Shown here: positions 17,069 to 25,913 of the stretch, in pieces
How the letters are laid out: each line of letters opens with the position of its first letter
Position numbering within the stretch: position 1 is the first letter of the stretch
Assembly (NCBI GenBank): GCA_009841255.1
Contig: VXMD01000049.1
Location: 62,001 to 126,000 of the forward strand
Source: Candidatus Poribacteria bacterium
GTDB lineage: Bacteria; Poribacteria; WGA-4E; WGA-3G
Length of the DNA stretch: 64,000 bases
Direction: 5' to 3'
Made by a program: the position numbers and the translations under genes
Notes under the pieces: model-generated
What the model was told of the DNA's origin: nothing
What the model saw: the letters and a program-made list of their open reading frames with translations, nothing else
The model's database searches: none

Positions 17069-17257
17069 ACTATAATTATACCACAAAAACACAGAAAAAC
17101 ACAGAAAAACATAGATAATTAACTATTTAGGAAATGCTCCTTAAAAAAAAAAAATTTAATACAGGATGCGCCCTTTAGACTACCCGAACCCCGTAGATTT
17201 GTCAAGGAATTTCAGAATTTTTGGCTGCCATCGCGCGCGATTTTTGAAAAAATTTTG

Positions 17258-17286
17258 TTGACAGAATGTCGCGTTCTTGATACAAT
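17258..17286 (+). promoter_or_regulatory. Sigma-70 promoter for the aldolase gene
   Basis: TTGACA, a spacer of exactly 17 bases, then TACAAT. It lies about 95 bases before the aldolase start. The 290-base gap 17093-17382 otherwise holds a long A run (17140-17155) and no gene. Confidence 0.75.
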
Positions 17287-17382
17287 TCTTTAAACTTATC
17301 GCACGAAAATAAGTGGGAAGCGATTGTATCTATTTTTCATTTTTTACGTTACTTTAACTCAAGAATTTAAGGAGAATCCGTA

Positions 17383-18261
17383 ATGCCGAAACGCGTTAAT
17401 AAAGCGATTGAATTGTTAGTAGATGACCTACCTGTCTTCTATACCGGCAGCCACACAGGCGCGGAACTGAACTATGACGCGGGCCGCGCGATGGCAGACA
17501 CTTGGGCGGACTATATCAATGTCGGCATGGAGCATGGAAGTTTCGATCTCGCGGGATTGGACAGTTTCATGCGTGGGCTCGCCGATGCCGGGCCCACCAA
17601 TAGCGGACACCAAACCCCGGCTGTTGTTGTTGAATTGCCAGTAGATGGTATCAGTGCAGATGTGATTCGCGCCAACGGTTGGCAGATGCGGCAACTCCTC
17701 GCACGCGGTGTGCACGGTTTGCTGCTTTGCCACGCTGAATCCCCAGAAGCCGTCAAAGCGTTTGTGGAAGCGTGCCGTTACCCGTTCCAGACGATCGGCG
17801 TTGGTACACAATTGGATGTTGGAAGGCGCGGCTCCGCCGGACAAGGTTCCGCTGCACCCATCTGGGGCATTTCCGTTGACAAATACTTGGATGTCGCTGA
17901 TCCATGGCCCCTGAACCCGAACGGTGAACTTTTCTTGGGCCTCAAATTTGAAAACAAACGTGCGTTAGCGAACGTTGAGATCACAGCACAGGTCCCCGGA
18001 ATCGCCTTCGCCGAATGGGGTCCCGGTGACATGAGCATGTCGTTTGGCTACAAAAATGCACCAAACCCACGCCCACAAGAATTGGAAGATGCCCGAAATC
18101 GCGTCTATAATGCGTGCAAAGCTGCGGGTATCGCGTTTTTGGAAAGTACTTCACCCGATACAATTAAGGCGAGCATCGACGCGGGTGTACGCGTCACCGG
18201 TGGTGGCGAAGAAGCCGCACGCATCGGACGGGCGTACGCCGGTAGAACCATGCCTGTCTAA
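17383..18261 (+). CDS. HpcH/HpaI family aldolase (2-oxo-acid aldolase or lyase)
   Basis: A 292-residue member of the HpcH/HpaI aldolase and citrate lyase beta family, TIM-barrel enzymes that split or make C-C bonds next to pyruvate-like 2-oxo acids using a divalent metal. Seen in the sequence: the metal-site region E-L-P-V-D-G, the segment RGVHGLLLCHAES, and the late motif IAFAEWGPGDMSMSFG, where an E-x-G-x-x-D-x-x-x pattern supplies ligands in the family. It has a good sigma-70 promoter and AAGGAG just before the ATG. The next gene encodes an RraA-like aldolase, so the pair may act on the same sugar acid or aromatic breakdown route (inference). Exact substrate is open. Confidence 0.82.
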   Translation: MPKRVNKAIELLVDDLPVFYTGSHTGAELNYDAGRAMADTWADYINVGMEHGSFDLAGLDSFMRGLADAGPTNSGHQTPAVVVELPVDGISADVIRANGWQMRQLLARGVHGLLLCHAESPEAVKAFVEACRYPFQTIGVGTQLDVGRRGSAGQGSAAPIWGISVDKYLDVADPWPLNPNGELFLGLKFENKRALANVEITAQVPGIAFAEWGPGDMSMSFGYKNAPNPRPQELEDARNRVYNACKAAGIAFLESTSPDTIKASIDAGVRVTGGGEEAARIGRAYAGRTMPV

Positions 18262-18289
18262 AACCTATTCCCGATTCAACCAAAATTAT

Positions 18290-18313
18290 AGCCTGCAACA
18301 ACAGTGCAGGCGG
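18290..18313. repeat. Short form of the GCCTGC repeat hairpin
   Basis: AGCCTGCAACAA, three bases, then TGCAGGCGG: the two ends of the longer repeats at 25809, 54578 and 55131, in reverse orientation and with nothing between. It folds on GCCTGC/GCAGGC. Confidence 0.6.
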
Positions 18314-18350
18314 ATATACGTCAACGGACGTTATTAACCTAAGTGAATCC

Positions 18351-18377
18351 ACCGAACCGCAAGGAATAATTAAAATG
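18351..18377 (+). promoter_or_regulatory. Repeated leader element with Shine-Dalgarno and start codon
   Basis: ACCGAACCGCAAGGAATAAT followed by TAAAATG. The AAGGA is the ribosome site and the ATG starts the RraA-like gene. Near-identical stretches precede murF, ddl, ftsW and the selenoprotein candidate. Confidence 0.65.
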
Positions 18378-19109
18378 GCATTAACAGAGCAGGAAATGTT
18401 GGCGGAACTGCGCAAATATGATACGCCTTCAATCACAAACGTGGTTGCCACCTATCCAGGGAGTCCTCATTGCCTTGGACTCTATAACCCATGGACAGAA
18501 AATTGGTATACGGATACAACCATCCGCTGTATGTACCCTGAACTCGGAGCCATTGCAGGTTATGCCGTGACGTGCGTTTACAGCGTACCGGATCCGAACT
18601 ACTCGGAACTTTCTTTTATGGATGTCATCGATGCGATGGGTGCCTCCAAGCAACCGACGATCTTTGCATTTGAGCAGAAATTCCCCCCTGAGCTCGCCAA
18701 TAAGGTCGGTTTAGCAGGGGGCAATATGACAGCGGCGATGAAATCAATCGGCTGTCTGGGGGCAATCTCGAACGGTCCATCACGTGATATTGATGAAATT
18801 CGGCCAATGGAGTTCCAGTATCTGTTAAGCGGCATCACACCCGGGCACGGTGCGATGGCGGTTCAGGCTGTTAACGTCCCCGTCTCAATAGCGGGAATGG
18901 ACGTCGCGCCGGGTGAAATTATCCACATGGACGAGAACGGGGCGTGCAAATTCCCAGGCGACAAGTTGGAGGCGGTCCTGACGAACGTCAAGGCGTTGCT
19001 TGAAGAGGAGGGCGATCGGATTGGAAAACTGCTCTCAGGTCCGAAGACAGCGAAGCAGGTCCGGGCAATTTTCAGCGGACATTCCTACGCCGAAGATGAC
19101 GAGGAATAA
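18375..19109 (+). CDS. RraA/HMG aldolase family protein
   Basis: A 244-residue protein of the RraA fold, which includes 4-hydroxy-4-methyl-2-oxoglutarate/oxaloacetate-splitting aldolases and, in gamma-proteobacteria, the RNase E inhibitor RraA. The family core is seen as K-Y-D-T-P-S-I-T-N-V near the N terminus, A-I-S-N-G-P-S-R-D-I (about residues 132-142) with the R-D pair that binds substrate and metal, and the terminal GEIIHMDENGACKFP segment. It lies 113 bases after the HpcH/HpaI aldolase and probably shares its transcript. An aldolase or decarboxylase role is more likely than RNase control in this setting. The C-terminal 30 residues after the core are charged. Confidence 0.8.
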   Translation: MALTEQEMLAELRKYDTPSITNVVATYPGSPHCLGLYNPWTENWYTDTTIRCMYPELGAIAGYAVTCVYSVPDPNYSELSFMDVIDAMGASKQPTIFAFEQKFPPELANKVGLAGGNMTAAMKSIGCLGAISNGPSRDIDEIRPMEFQYLLSGITPGHGAMAVQAVNVPVSIAGMDVAPGEIIHMDENGACKFPGDKLEAVLTNVKALLEEEGDRIGKLLSGPKTAKQVRAIFSGHSYAEDDEE

Positions 19110-19169
19110 CACACTTTTGCAACTGGCAAACACCTATGCTTTAACGTTGAAACCGACACCAATCTGGAA

Positions 19170-19994
19170 ATGATGAACCAAAAACGCATTGAACGCTGGC
19201 AGGCAGAATTTGAAACAGCAGATGCAGAGACAGTTCGACACATGCTTGCCGAAGCACCAGAACTCGTAAACGTGAAAGTGAATCGGAGATCACCGCTCCT
19301 GAGTGCCAGTATTAAGCTCAATGATCTCGATAAAGTCAAGGCACTCATAGCGGCAGGCGCGGACGTAAACAACAGTGACCTCGGTACGCATTGGCCCAGC
19401 CGGAATTATGAGATTAACCGGTATCTCATCAGTCACGGAACTGCTGTCAATCAACCGTCCTATCTTGGGTTTCATGCCGTCGGCGTCACCACCTTCGATT
19501 CCTTTCTACTCATGATGGAAAACGGGTTGGATCCGAATTTCGCATGGCCCTACAACGGGGAAACCTTACTCCATGTGCAATCCCGCCACGATGACGATAC
19601 GCATCTCGCACAAGCCTATATTTTGATTAAGGCAGGCGCGGACGTCAATGCACAGACACTGAGTGGACTTGATGACGAACCCATCATGGATAACGAGCAT
19701 TTCGTCGAATACGGCAAGGAAACACCGCTACATTTTGCCGCCCGACTGGGCAATCTACGGATGGTTCGGCTATTGTTAGACCACGGTGCCAATCTATCGC
19801 TCAAAACGGTCAGTCGAATGCGTCAGCCGAAACAGTTCACCGAATGGACAGATGACGTCACATCATTGGTCTGGCCCCTACGTGAATTCAAGAGAGTTGT
19901 GTTTCAATCCTACGAAGGAGAGACACCGCTCGACATAGCATTGCGCGCGGGCAATGAGGAAATTGTCAGCACACTCAACCGTTTTAGCATCTGA
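19170..19994 (+). CDS. Ankyrin repeat protein
   Basis: A 274-residue protein with about five ankyrin repeats. Clear ones are SPLLSASIKLNDLDKVKALI, AGADVNNSD, a segment with ALIAAGADVN, then TPLHFAARLGNLRMVRLLLDHGAN and TPLDIALRAGNEEIVSTLN at the C terminus. The repeats form a protein-binding stack; no catalytic domain or signal peptide is present. The start could be either of two adjacent ATGs (19170 or 19173). It follows the RraA-like gene by 60 bases and overlaps no other gene. Partner unknown. Confidence 0.85.
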   Translation: MMNQKRIERWQAEFETADAETVRHMLAEAPELVNVKVNRRSPLLSASIKLNDLDKVKALIAAGADVNNSDLGTHWPSRNYEINRYLISHGTAVNQPSYLGFHAVGVTTFDSFLLMMENGLDPNFAWPYNGETLLHVQSRHDDDTHLAQAYILIKAGADVNAQTLSGLDDEPIMDNEHFVEYGKETPLHFAARLGNLRMVRLLLDHGANLSLKTVSRMRQPKQFTEWTDDVTSLVWPLREFKRVVFQSYEGETPLDIALRAGNEEIVSTLNRFSI

Positions 19995-20016
19995 AGCGAG
20001 ACTTATGGAGGCATGC

Positions 20017-20595
20017 ATGTCATCTGTTGCAGCACACACTTATCTAACGCCTAAAGAATATCTCGCTTTTGAACGCAAGGCAACTACGAAACACGAATAT
20101 CTGAACGGACAGATAGTCGCAATGTCCGGCGCAAGTTTCGCGCATAATTTCCTCACAATGAATGTGGCAAATCAACTCTACAACCAATTAATCGGAGGAG
20201 AGTGTCAAGTCGCCACCAGTGATATGCGGGTGAAGGTTACCGAAATAGATTCCTACTTTTACCCCGATGTTGTCGTTGTTTGCGGTGAACCTATTCCTGA
20301 GGATAATGTCTTTGACACACTCCTCAATCCAACACTCATCGTAGAAGTTCTTTCTCCCTCCACTGAAGTTTACGATAGAGGGGAGAAATTTGAGCATTAT
20401 CAGCAAATTGCTTCCTTAAAAGATTACATTCTCATCTCCCAAGATAAGGTTCACGTTGAACATTATTGTCGTCAAGGGTCCAAGTGGATGCGGAGCGAGT
20501 TTCGGGAACTTGAGGATATCCTATCGCTTCTTTCTATACACTGTGAACTCCGTTTGCAGGATGTTTACAGACGCGTTGAGATCGCTTCGGGTTAA
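20017..20595 (+). CDS. Uma2 family endonuclease-like protein (DUF820)
   Basis: A 192-residue protein. The start at 20017 is set by GGAGG five bases upstream; earlier in-frame ATGs lie at 20005 and 19954, the last inside the ankyrin gene. The family PD-(D/E)xK core is visible: the conserved E-Y-L-N-G-Q-I near residue 30, Y-P-D-V-V-V-V-C near residue 85, then L-I-V-E-V-L-S-P-S-T with R-G-E-K-F-E-H-Y. D and E before and in these strands and the K complete the site. Uma2 proteins are spread in many copies in cyanobacteria and marine bacteria and are nuclease-like, but their job is largely unknown. Confidence 0.85.
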   Translation: MSSVAAHTYLTPKEYLAFERKATTKHEYLNGQIVAMSGASFAHNFLTMNVANQLYNQLIGGECQVATSDMRVKVTEIDSYFYPDVVVVCGEPIPEDNVFDTLLNPTLIVEVLSPSTEVYDRGEKFEHYQQIASLKDYILISQDKVHVEHYCRQGSKWMRSEFRELEDILSLLSIHCELRLQDVYRRVEIASG

Positions 20596-20605
20596 TCCTA
20601 ACAAT

Positions 20606-20634
20606 TTGAAAAAACGTCAAAAATCTTATATAAT
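20606..20634 (+). promoter_or_regulatory. Sigma-70 promoter for tyrS
   Basis: TTGAAA, 17 bases, TATAAT, ending 95 bases before the tyrS start codon. It begins eleven bases after the Uma2 stop. Confidence 0.7.
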
Positions 20635-20728
20635 AATTCGGACGAGAATATTCCAGCAGGAAATCCTTTCCCCAATTTCTGCATTAAAGAATAGAACCAA
20701 GCACACTTAGATCATAACAGGAAAAAAA

Positions 20729-22006
20729 ATGGATAACGTCTTTGAAGCCCTAAATGAACGGGGTTTTGTCAAACAAACTACGAACGCTGAACAGGTCGCG
20801 CGCTTGTTAGGTGAAGAACAGGTCACCTACTACGTCGGCTTTGATTCGACAGCATCGAGTCTGCACGTCGGGAGCCTTGTTCCCATCATGGCGATGGCAC
20901 ATTTGCAACGCGCCGGGCATAAGCCAATTGCAATCATCGGGGGCGGCACGACAATGATTGGTGACCCAACAGACAAGACTGAAATGCGTCCCATGCTGTC
21001 GCAGGAACAAATCTCAACCAACGGCAAAGGTATCCTTGCCCAGCTGCAACGTTACTTAAATCTTGATAATGAAGTAGCAAATAACGAGGGATCCCAGATC
21101 GCATCAAAAACCGGAAGGTTTCTTAACAACGCCGACTGGCTGCTATCTGTAAATTACATCGAATTTCTACGCGATATCGGTAAACACTTTCGGGTGAATG
21201 AGATGATTAAGGCAGAAGGTTATCGACAACGTCTTGAACGTGAATTCGGACTTTCATTCCTCGAATTTAACTATCAACTCCTCCAAGCTTACGACTATTT
21301 ATATCTTTTTCAGAAATACGGGTGCCGTCTCCAACTCGGTGGGGACGATCAGTGGGGCAATATTCTCGCAGGTGTCGATCTCGTCCGTCGCGTCAAAGGC
21401 GAACGGGTTCACGCAGTCACTTTTCCGCTACTCACGACAGCGAGTGGCGCGAAGATGGGAAAAACCGCAGGCGGTGCAGTTTGGCTGGATGCCGAACGCA
21501 CGCCACCGTATGAATTCTATCAATATTGGATTAACGTGGATGACCGCGATGTCTCCCGATTCTTAGCGTATTTCACCTTCCTTCCAATGGATGAGATTCG
21601 ACGACTCGGTCAATTGGAAGATGAAGCCATTCGGGAGGCAAAGCAAGTCCTCGCGTATGAAACCACAGCACTCGCCCACGGAAAGGCAGAGGCAGACAAA
21701 GCGCAAGCCGCATCACGTGCCGCGTTTGGTGGTGGGAACCTTGATGAAGTCGCGATGCCTACTTCGGTTATCGCACCAAAACGACTCGACAGCGGAATTC
21801 CGATCATGGAACTCTTCCATGAAGTCGGATTGGCAAATTCACGTAGCGAAGCACGGCGACTCGTCCAGCAGGGAGGCGCTTACATCAACGAAAAGCAGTA
21901 CCGCGCGATAGATATGGTGGTTGGTACCGACCTACTTGAGGAGAATGCTTTGCTCCTCCGCGCCGGTAAGAAACGTTACCATCGAATTCTTATTAAAGTA
22001 GATTAA
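20729..22006 (+). CDS. tyrS: Tyrosyl-tRNA synthetase
   Basis: A 425-residue class I synthetase that charges tRNA-Tyr in the cytoplasm. The HIGH-type motif is S-L-H-V-G-S-L (about residues 45-51), tyrosine-binding residues appear in Y-V-G-F-D-S-T and in Y-Q-L-L-Q-A-Y-D, and the KMSKS loop reads K-M-G-K-T (about residues 232-236). An S4-like RNA-binding domain closes the protein (SRSEARRLVQQGGAYINEK). Length and order are normal for bacterial TyrRS. It has its own promoter and is followed by a 104-base gap with a small GCGCT/AGCGC hairpin but no clear terminator. Confidence 0.95.
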   Translation: MDNVFEALNERGFVKQTTNAEQVARLLGEEQVTYYVGFDSTASSLHVGSLVPIMAMAHLQRAGHKPIAIIGGGTTMIGDPTDKTEMRPMLSQEQISTNGKGILAQLQRYLNLDNEVANNEGSQIASKTGRFLNNADWLLSVNYIEFLRDIGKHFRVNEMIKAEGYRQRLEREFGLSFLEFNYQLLQAYDYLYLFQKYGCRLQLGGDDQWGNILAGVDLVRRVKGERVHAVTFPLLTTASGAKMGKTAGGAVWLDAERTPPYEFYQYWINVDDRDVSRFLAYFTFLPMDEIRRLGQLEDEAIREAKQVLAYETTALAHGKAEADKAQAASRAAFGGGNLDEVAMPTSVIAPKRLDSGIPIMELFHEVGLANSRSEARRLVQQGGAYINEKQYRAIDMVVGTDLLEENALLLRAGKKRYHRILIKVD

Positions 22007-22110
22007 TTATAACTATAGAAATATTTATAACTGCGCTTTCGAGCGCGTATTATCATAAAAGCGTTATCGATGCACTTCCTGAGAGGCATTGATAACAAAG
22101 GGGAACAAGT

Positions 22111-25100
22111 ATGACGGTTGATAATCCGAACGGGGTTGATGAAGAGGCAACCTCTCCAAAGCATTATAGCGGAGGTAATCGGATGGGACTCACTTTCACA
22201 CCCTATTTTACCAAGCCCGGCGTTCATCCCTACGATTTGTTGGACTGGGAACGCCGTGACGCGGTCATCTACAATGAAAAGGGTGATGTCATTTTCAAAC
22301 AGGAGCAGGTTGAAGTACCGGCAGACTGGACGCAGCTCGCGACAGATATTGCGGCATCGAAATATTTCCGAAAAGCCGGAGTTCCTGATGTAGAATCGGA
22401 GGACAGTGCTCGCCAATTGGTTACCCGTGTGGCGCGCACGCTCCGTCGCGCAGGCGAAGAATTCGGAGGGTATTTTGCGACCCCTGAAGACGCCGAAACG
22501 TTTGAGATGGAATTGACGCATATCCTCGTTACACAACGGGGTGCTTTCAATTCGCCTGTTTGGTTTAATTGCGGCTTGTGGCATGAATATCATATCGAGG
22601 GGGGCGGTGGCAACTACTATTGGGACCGAGACGCACGGGAAGTCAAGGTCACTACCAATGCGTATGAACACCCGCAAAATTCCGCCTGCTTCATTCAAAG
22701 TGTTGACGATTCTCTGGACTCTATGTTGGAGCTCCAGAGAGCCGAAGTGCGCCTCTTTAAATACGGCAGCGGCACAGGCTCCAACTTCAGCAAAGTTCGC
22801 GCGAAGGGTGAACTCCTCTCCGGCGGTGGTGAGAGTTCGGGAGTACTGTCATTCCTCGAAGGCTTTGATCGATGGGCAGGTAGTATCAAATCTGGTGGCA
22901 CGACAAGACGGGCAGCCAAAATGGTTATCCTTGACATGGATCATCCAGAAATTGCTGACTATATCGACTGGAAACTCAGAGAAGAGAATAAAGCGAAAGC
23001 ACTCATCGCCGCAGGATACCCCGCCGATTTCAATGGCGAGGCATACAGCACCGTCAGTGGACAGAACAGCAACAACTCTGTCAGGATCGCAGATGATTTC
23101 ATGAATGCCTACTTACAGGGCGATTCATGGAAAACGACGTACCGGACGAGTGGTGACGTTGCCGATGAATACGATGCCAGAACGCTAATGGAGAAGATCG
23201 CCTATGCCGCTTGGGCATGTGCAGATCCGGGCGTTCAGTTTGACAGCACAATTCAGAAATGGCATACATGCAAAAACACGGGTAGGATTAACGCAAGTAA
23301 CCCCTGCAGTGAATACCTCTTCTTAGACGATTCTGCTTGCAACCTCGCCAGCATTAACCTTGCTAAATTTTTGAAAGATGATAACACCTTTGACATTGAG
23401 GGCTTCCGCGCGACCGTTCGTGTGTTCGCCACCGCGATGGAAATCATCGTAGATCTCTCCTCGTACCCAACCGAAGGTATAGCACAGCGTTCTCATGAAT
23501 ATCGTCCGCTCGGACTCGGTTACGCCAACTTAGGCGCACTCCTGATGCGTTTAGGGATTCCTTACGACAGTGAGCAAGCGTTTGCCTACGCTGGTGCCAT
23601 TACTGCCATCCTGAGTGGTAAAGGGTATCAAACGAGTGCCGAAATTGCGGGGAGTATTGGTCCTTTTGCCGGGTACGCAAAGAATGACGATTCTATGTTA
23701 GACGTTATGCGGCTGCACCGAGATGCCGCCTATAGCATTGATCCGATAGCATGCCCACCCGATCTTTTGGATGCTGCAAAAGTGGATTGGGATGCATGTC
23801 TTGAAAAGGGAGAACGCTGGGGTTATCGGAATTCCCAAATCAGCGTTATCGCGCCAACAGGAACCATCTCTTTCCTGATGGATTGCGATACAACGGGGAT
23901 TGAACCCGAGTTCGCGCTCGTCAAATTCAAGAAGTTGGCAGGCGGCGGGTACATGAAAATTGTCAACCAGAGCGTTCGCGATGCCTTACACAACTTAGAT
24001 TATACACTTCAGCAAACTGAGACTATTATTAAGTATCTCATCGGAACGGGCACTTTTGAAGGCACACCGCACATTAATGCAGATACATTGAAACGGAAAG
24101 GCTTTACACAGGAAGATATCGCTCGTGTTGCGGAGATGTTACCGAGTGCATTCGACCTGAACCTCGCCTTTGCCCCAGGCTTTCTCGGAGAAGAGTGTCT
24201 TGAGCGGTTAGGTATAACCGAAGAGGAAGCGGCAGATCCGAGTTTTGACCTCCTCTCTGCAATTGGATTTAGTGAAGATGAAATTAGTATGGCTGAAGAA
24301 GTCATCTGCGGTACAGGCACGGTTGAGGGCGCGCCACACCTCTCACCGACGCACTACGCCGTTTTCGATTGTGCTGTCCAATGTGGTAAGCACGGAACCC
24401 GTTATATAAACCACATGGGACCGTTGAAAATGATGGCGGCTGTGCAACCCTTTATCTCCGGTGCTATCTCCAAAACCGTCAACGTTCCACATGACGCAAC
24501 GGTAGATGACATCAAAACGTTATACGTGGAAGCGTGGCGACGCGGCGTCAAATGTCTTGCCGTTTATCGCGATGGTAGCAAAGGTAGCCAACCGCTTTCA
24601 ACTCGAAGCCAACAGGATGCGGAGGGTGAAACCGATGAGGCGATTGCAGATGCTCTCACCGAACGTCCAATTAGGAAGCGTCTCTCAGACACGCGTACTT
24701 CTCTTACGCATAAATTTAGCGTTGGGGGGCACGAAGGATATATCCATGTTGGGTTCTACGAAGATGGTAGCCCCGGAGAAGTTTTCCTCCGCATGAGCAA
24801 AGAAGGGACAGCCGTCTCTGGACTGATGGACTCCGTCGCGGTTCTCACCTCTATTGCATTGCAGTACGGTGTGCCGTTAGAGTCACTCGTTAATAAGTTC
24901 AGCCACGTCCGGTTTGAACCGTCAGGCTTTACATCTAATCCCGACATTCCGATGGCGAAGTCGATTATAGATTATGTTTTCCGGTGGCTCGGCACCCAGT
25001 TTCTCACGCAGGAACCACAGGGCGGTTCCAACGTGATTGATATGGAGGCAGAGATGGTGCCTCCCGAGGAACTCCATCCCTATGGGCATGGTAGTAACGG

Positions 25101-25248
25101 TGAAACAGATTCATGGTTGGAGCATGAGAAGCAAATTTCGCTTCAACACGCAGATGCCCCACCGTGCCTTGAATGTGGTTCCCTTATGCTGAGAAGTGGG
25201 GTCTGCTATCGCTGTGCAAATTGTGGCGCAACGAGTGGATGTTCGTAA
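22111..25248 (+). CDS. nrdJ: Adenosylcobalamin-dependent ribonucleotide reductase (class II)
   Basis: A 1045-residue class II enzyme that reduces ribonucleotides to deoxyribonucleotides with a coenzyme B12 radical, so it needs no oxygen. Seen are the first redox cysteine in NSACFIQSVDDS, the nucleotide loop FKYGSGTGSNFS, the NPCSE motif carrying the radical cysteine with E, and the P-T-G-T-I-S segment. The region around residues 630-760 with two similar G-T-G-T-x-E-G-x-P-H motifs is the long insert of the actinobacterial/Chloroflexi-type B12 enzymes. The C terminus has a zinc-binding-like cysteine cluster (CLECG...CYRCANCG) and ends in GCS. No B12 riboswitch or class I partner is seen nearby. 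A terminator follows. Confidence 0.93.
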   Translation: MTVDNPNGVDEEATSPKHYSGGNRMGLTFTPYFTKPGVHPYDLLDWERRDAVIYNEKGDVIFKQEQVEVPADWTQLATDIAASKYFRKAGVPDVESEDSARQLVTRVARTLRRAGEEFGGYFATPEDAETFEMELTHILVTQRGAFNSPVWFNCGLWHEYHIEGGGGNYYWDRDAREVKVTTNAYEHPQNSACFIQSVDDSLDSMLELQRAEVRLFKYGSGTGSNFSKVRAKGELLSGGGESSGVLSFLEGFDRWAGSIKSGGTTRRAAKMVILDMDHPEIADYIDWKLREENKAKALIAAGYPADFNGEAYSTVSGQNSNNSVRIADDFMNAYLQGDSWKTTYRTSGDVADEYDARTLMEKIAYAAWACADPGVQFDSTIQKWHTCKNTGRINASNPCSEYLFLDDSACNLASINLAKFLKDDNTFDIEGFRATVRVFATAMEIIVDLSSYPTEGIAQRSHEYRPLGLGYANLGALLMRLGIPYDSEQAFAYAGAITAILSGKGYQTSAEIAGSIGPFAGYAKNDDSMLDVMRLHRDAAYSIDPIACPPDLLDAAKVDWDACLEKGERWGYRNSQISVIAPTGTISFLMDCDTTGIEPEFALVKFKKLAGGGYMKIVNQSVRDALHNLDYTLQQTETIIKYLIGTGTFEGTPHINADTLKRKGFTQEDIARVAEMLPSAFDLNLAFAPGFLGEECLERLGITEEEAADPSFDLLSAIGFSEDEISMAEEVICGTGTVEGAPHLSPTHYAVFDCAVQCGKHGTRYINHMGPLKMMAAVQPFISGAISKTVNVPHDATVDDIKTLYVEAWRRGVKCLAVYRDGSKGSQPLSTRSQQDAEGETDEAIADALTERPIRKRLSDTRTSLTHKFSVGGHEGYIHVGFYEDGSPGEVFLRMSKEGTAVSGLMDSVAVLTSIALQYGVPLESLVNKFSHVRFEPSGFTSNPDIPMAKSIIDYVFRWLGTQFLTQEPQGGSNVIDMEAEMVPPEELHPYGHGSNGETDSWLEHEKQISLQHADAPPCLECGSLMLRSGVCYRCANCGATSGCS

Positions 25249-25274
25249 TCCCCTGTATTCACAAAACAAATTGT

Positions 25275-25306
25275 AGGCGCGCTTTGAAGGCGCGCCTCCT
25301 TTTTTG
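25275..25306 (+). terminator. Rho-independent terminator after nrdJ
   Basis: AGGCGCGC and GCGCGCCT form an eight-base stem with a seven-base loop, followed by CC and a run of six T. The TGTAGG at its start also fits the palindromic repeat family seen elsewhere in the window. Confidence 0.7.
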
Positions 25307-25336
25307 TCTTTCCAACACAAGCTCGCCCTGATTTTA

Positions 25337-25365
25337 TTGCTTTAAGGTAAAAGATAGGGTATAAT
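25337..25365 (+). promoter_or_regulatory. Promoter of the RNase P RNA gene
   Basis: TTGCTT, 17 bases, TATAAT, with the -10 box ending six bases before the 5' end of the RNA as judged from helix P1. Confidence 0.6.
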
Positions 25366-25370
25366 AGGAA

Positions 25371-25747
25371 GGCTTGAGTTGAGTAGATGGTCGCGTCTCG
25401 AACGAAATCTTACCATCGGGATGAGGAAAGTCCGGACTCCACAGGGCAGGATGCTGGGTAACACCCAGGAGCGGCGACGCTATGGAAAGTGCAACAGAGA
25501 GTAGACTACAACGCCTACTTTTATTTAATAAGTTGGGCGTTGTACAGGTGAAACGGTGCGGTAAAAGCGCACCAGTCCATAAGGTGACTTATGGAGCTTG
25601 GTAAACCCCATCTGGAGCAAGGTAAATGGGGGATATATAGAGGCGTGCCCGCCTTGTCCCCAGGTAACCGCTTGAGGTGGATGGTAACATCCATCCCAGA
25701 TGAATGACCATCACATACAGAATCCGGCTTATTCTCAACTCAAGTCT
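25371..25747 (+). ncRNA. rnpB: RNase P RNA, type A
   Basis: The catalytic RNA that trims tRNA 5' ends. The conserved core is present: GAGGAAAGTCCGGACTCC with the following ACAGGGCAGG near 25423-25452, GGTAAACCCCAT near 25601, and ACAGAATCCGGCTTA near 25717-25731, which pairs with the first block in helix P4. Helix P1 is a perfect pairing of CTTGAGTTGAG (25373-25383) with CTCAACTCAAG (25734-25744), which fixes both ends to within a few bases. Size of about 375 bases is normal. Confidence 0.95.
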
Positions 25748-25808
25748 CTTAACGATTCGCAAGGCGTTAAATCAGGCAACTGGTTTAACAAAGTTCTTTG
25801 CTGACGCA

Positions 25809-25875
25809 CCGCCTGCGTGTTTTTGCTTGGGCGTTTCTGCGTATTTCTGCGCATTTCTGCGTATTGTTGCAGGCT
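25809..25875. repeat. GCCTGC-ended repeat with TTTCTGCG units
   Basis: Starts CCGCCTGCG and ends TTGTTGCAGGCT, ends that pair imperfectly. Inside are TTGCTTGGGCG and three TTTCTGCG-type units. It is one of at least three long copies in the window. Confidence 0.65.
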
Positions 25876-25913
25876 GCCATCATTCAATCCACAAGGGTTT
25901 TGAACTCTTAACG

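Larger units (their letters stand above)
15262..17110 (-). mobile_element. IS607-family insertion sequence (tnpA serine recombinase plus tnpB)
   Basis: The two genes overlap by 62 bases in the order tnpA-tnpB, the usual IS607 plan. IS607 elements lack terminal inverted repeats and make no target duplication, so the ends given are approximate: the right end lies somewhere between the tnpB stop and the dehydrogenase start, the left end in the A-rich tandem repeats (ACACAGAAAA units) at 17085-17115. Both genes are open and appear intact. Confidence 0.75.

Noticed and set aside
22040-22065. Terminator after tyrS
   Set aside because: The GCGCT/AGCGC hairpin is short and has no T-run.
24060-24400. 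Intein or duplication within nrdJ
   Set aside because: The two similar motifs belong to the known insert of this class II enzyme group; no splicing motifs are present.
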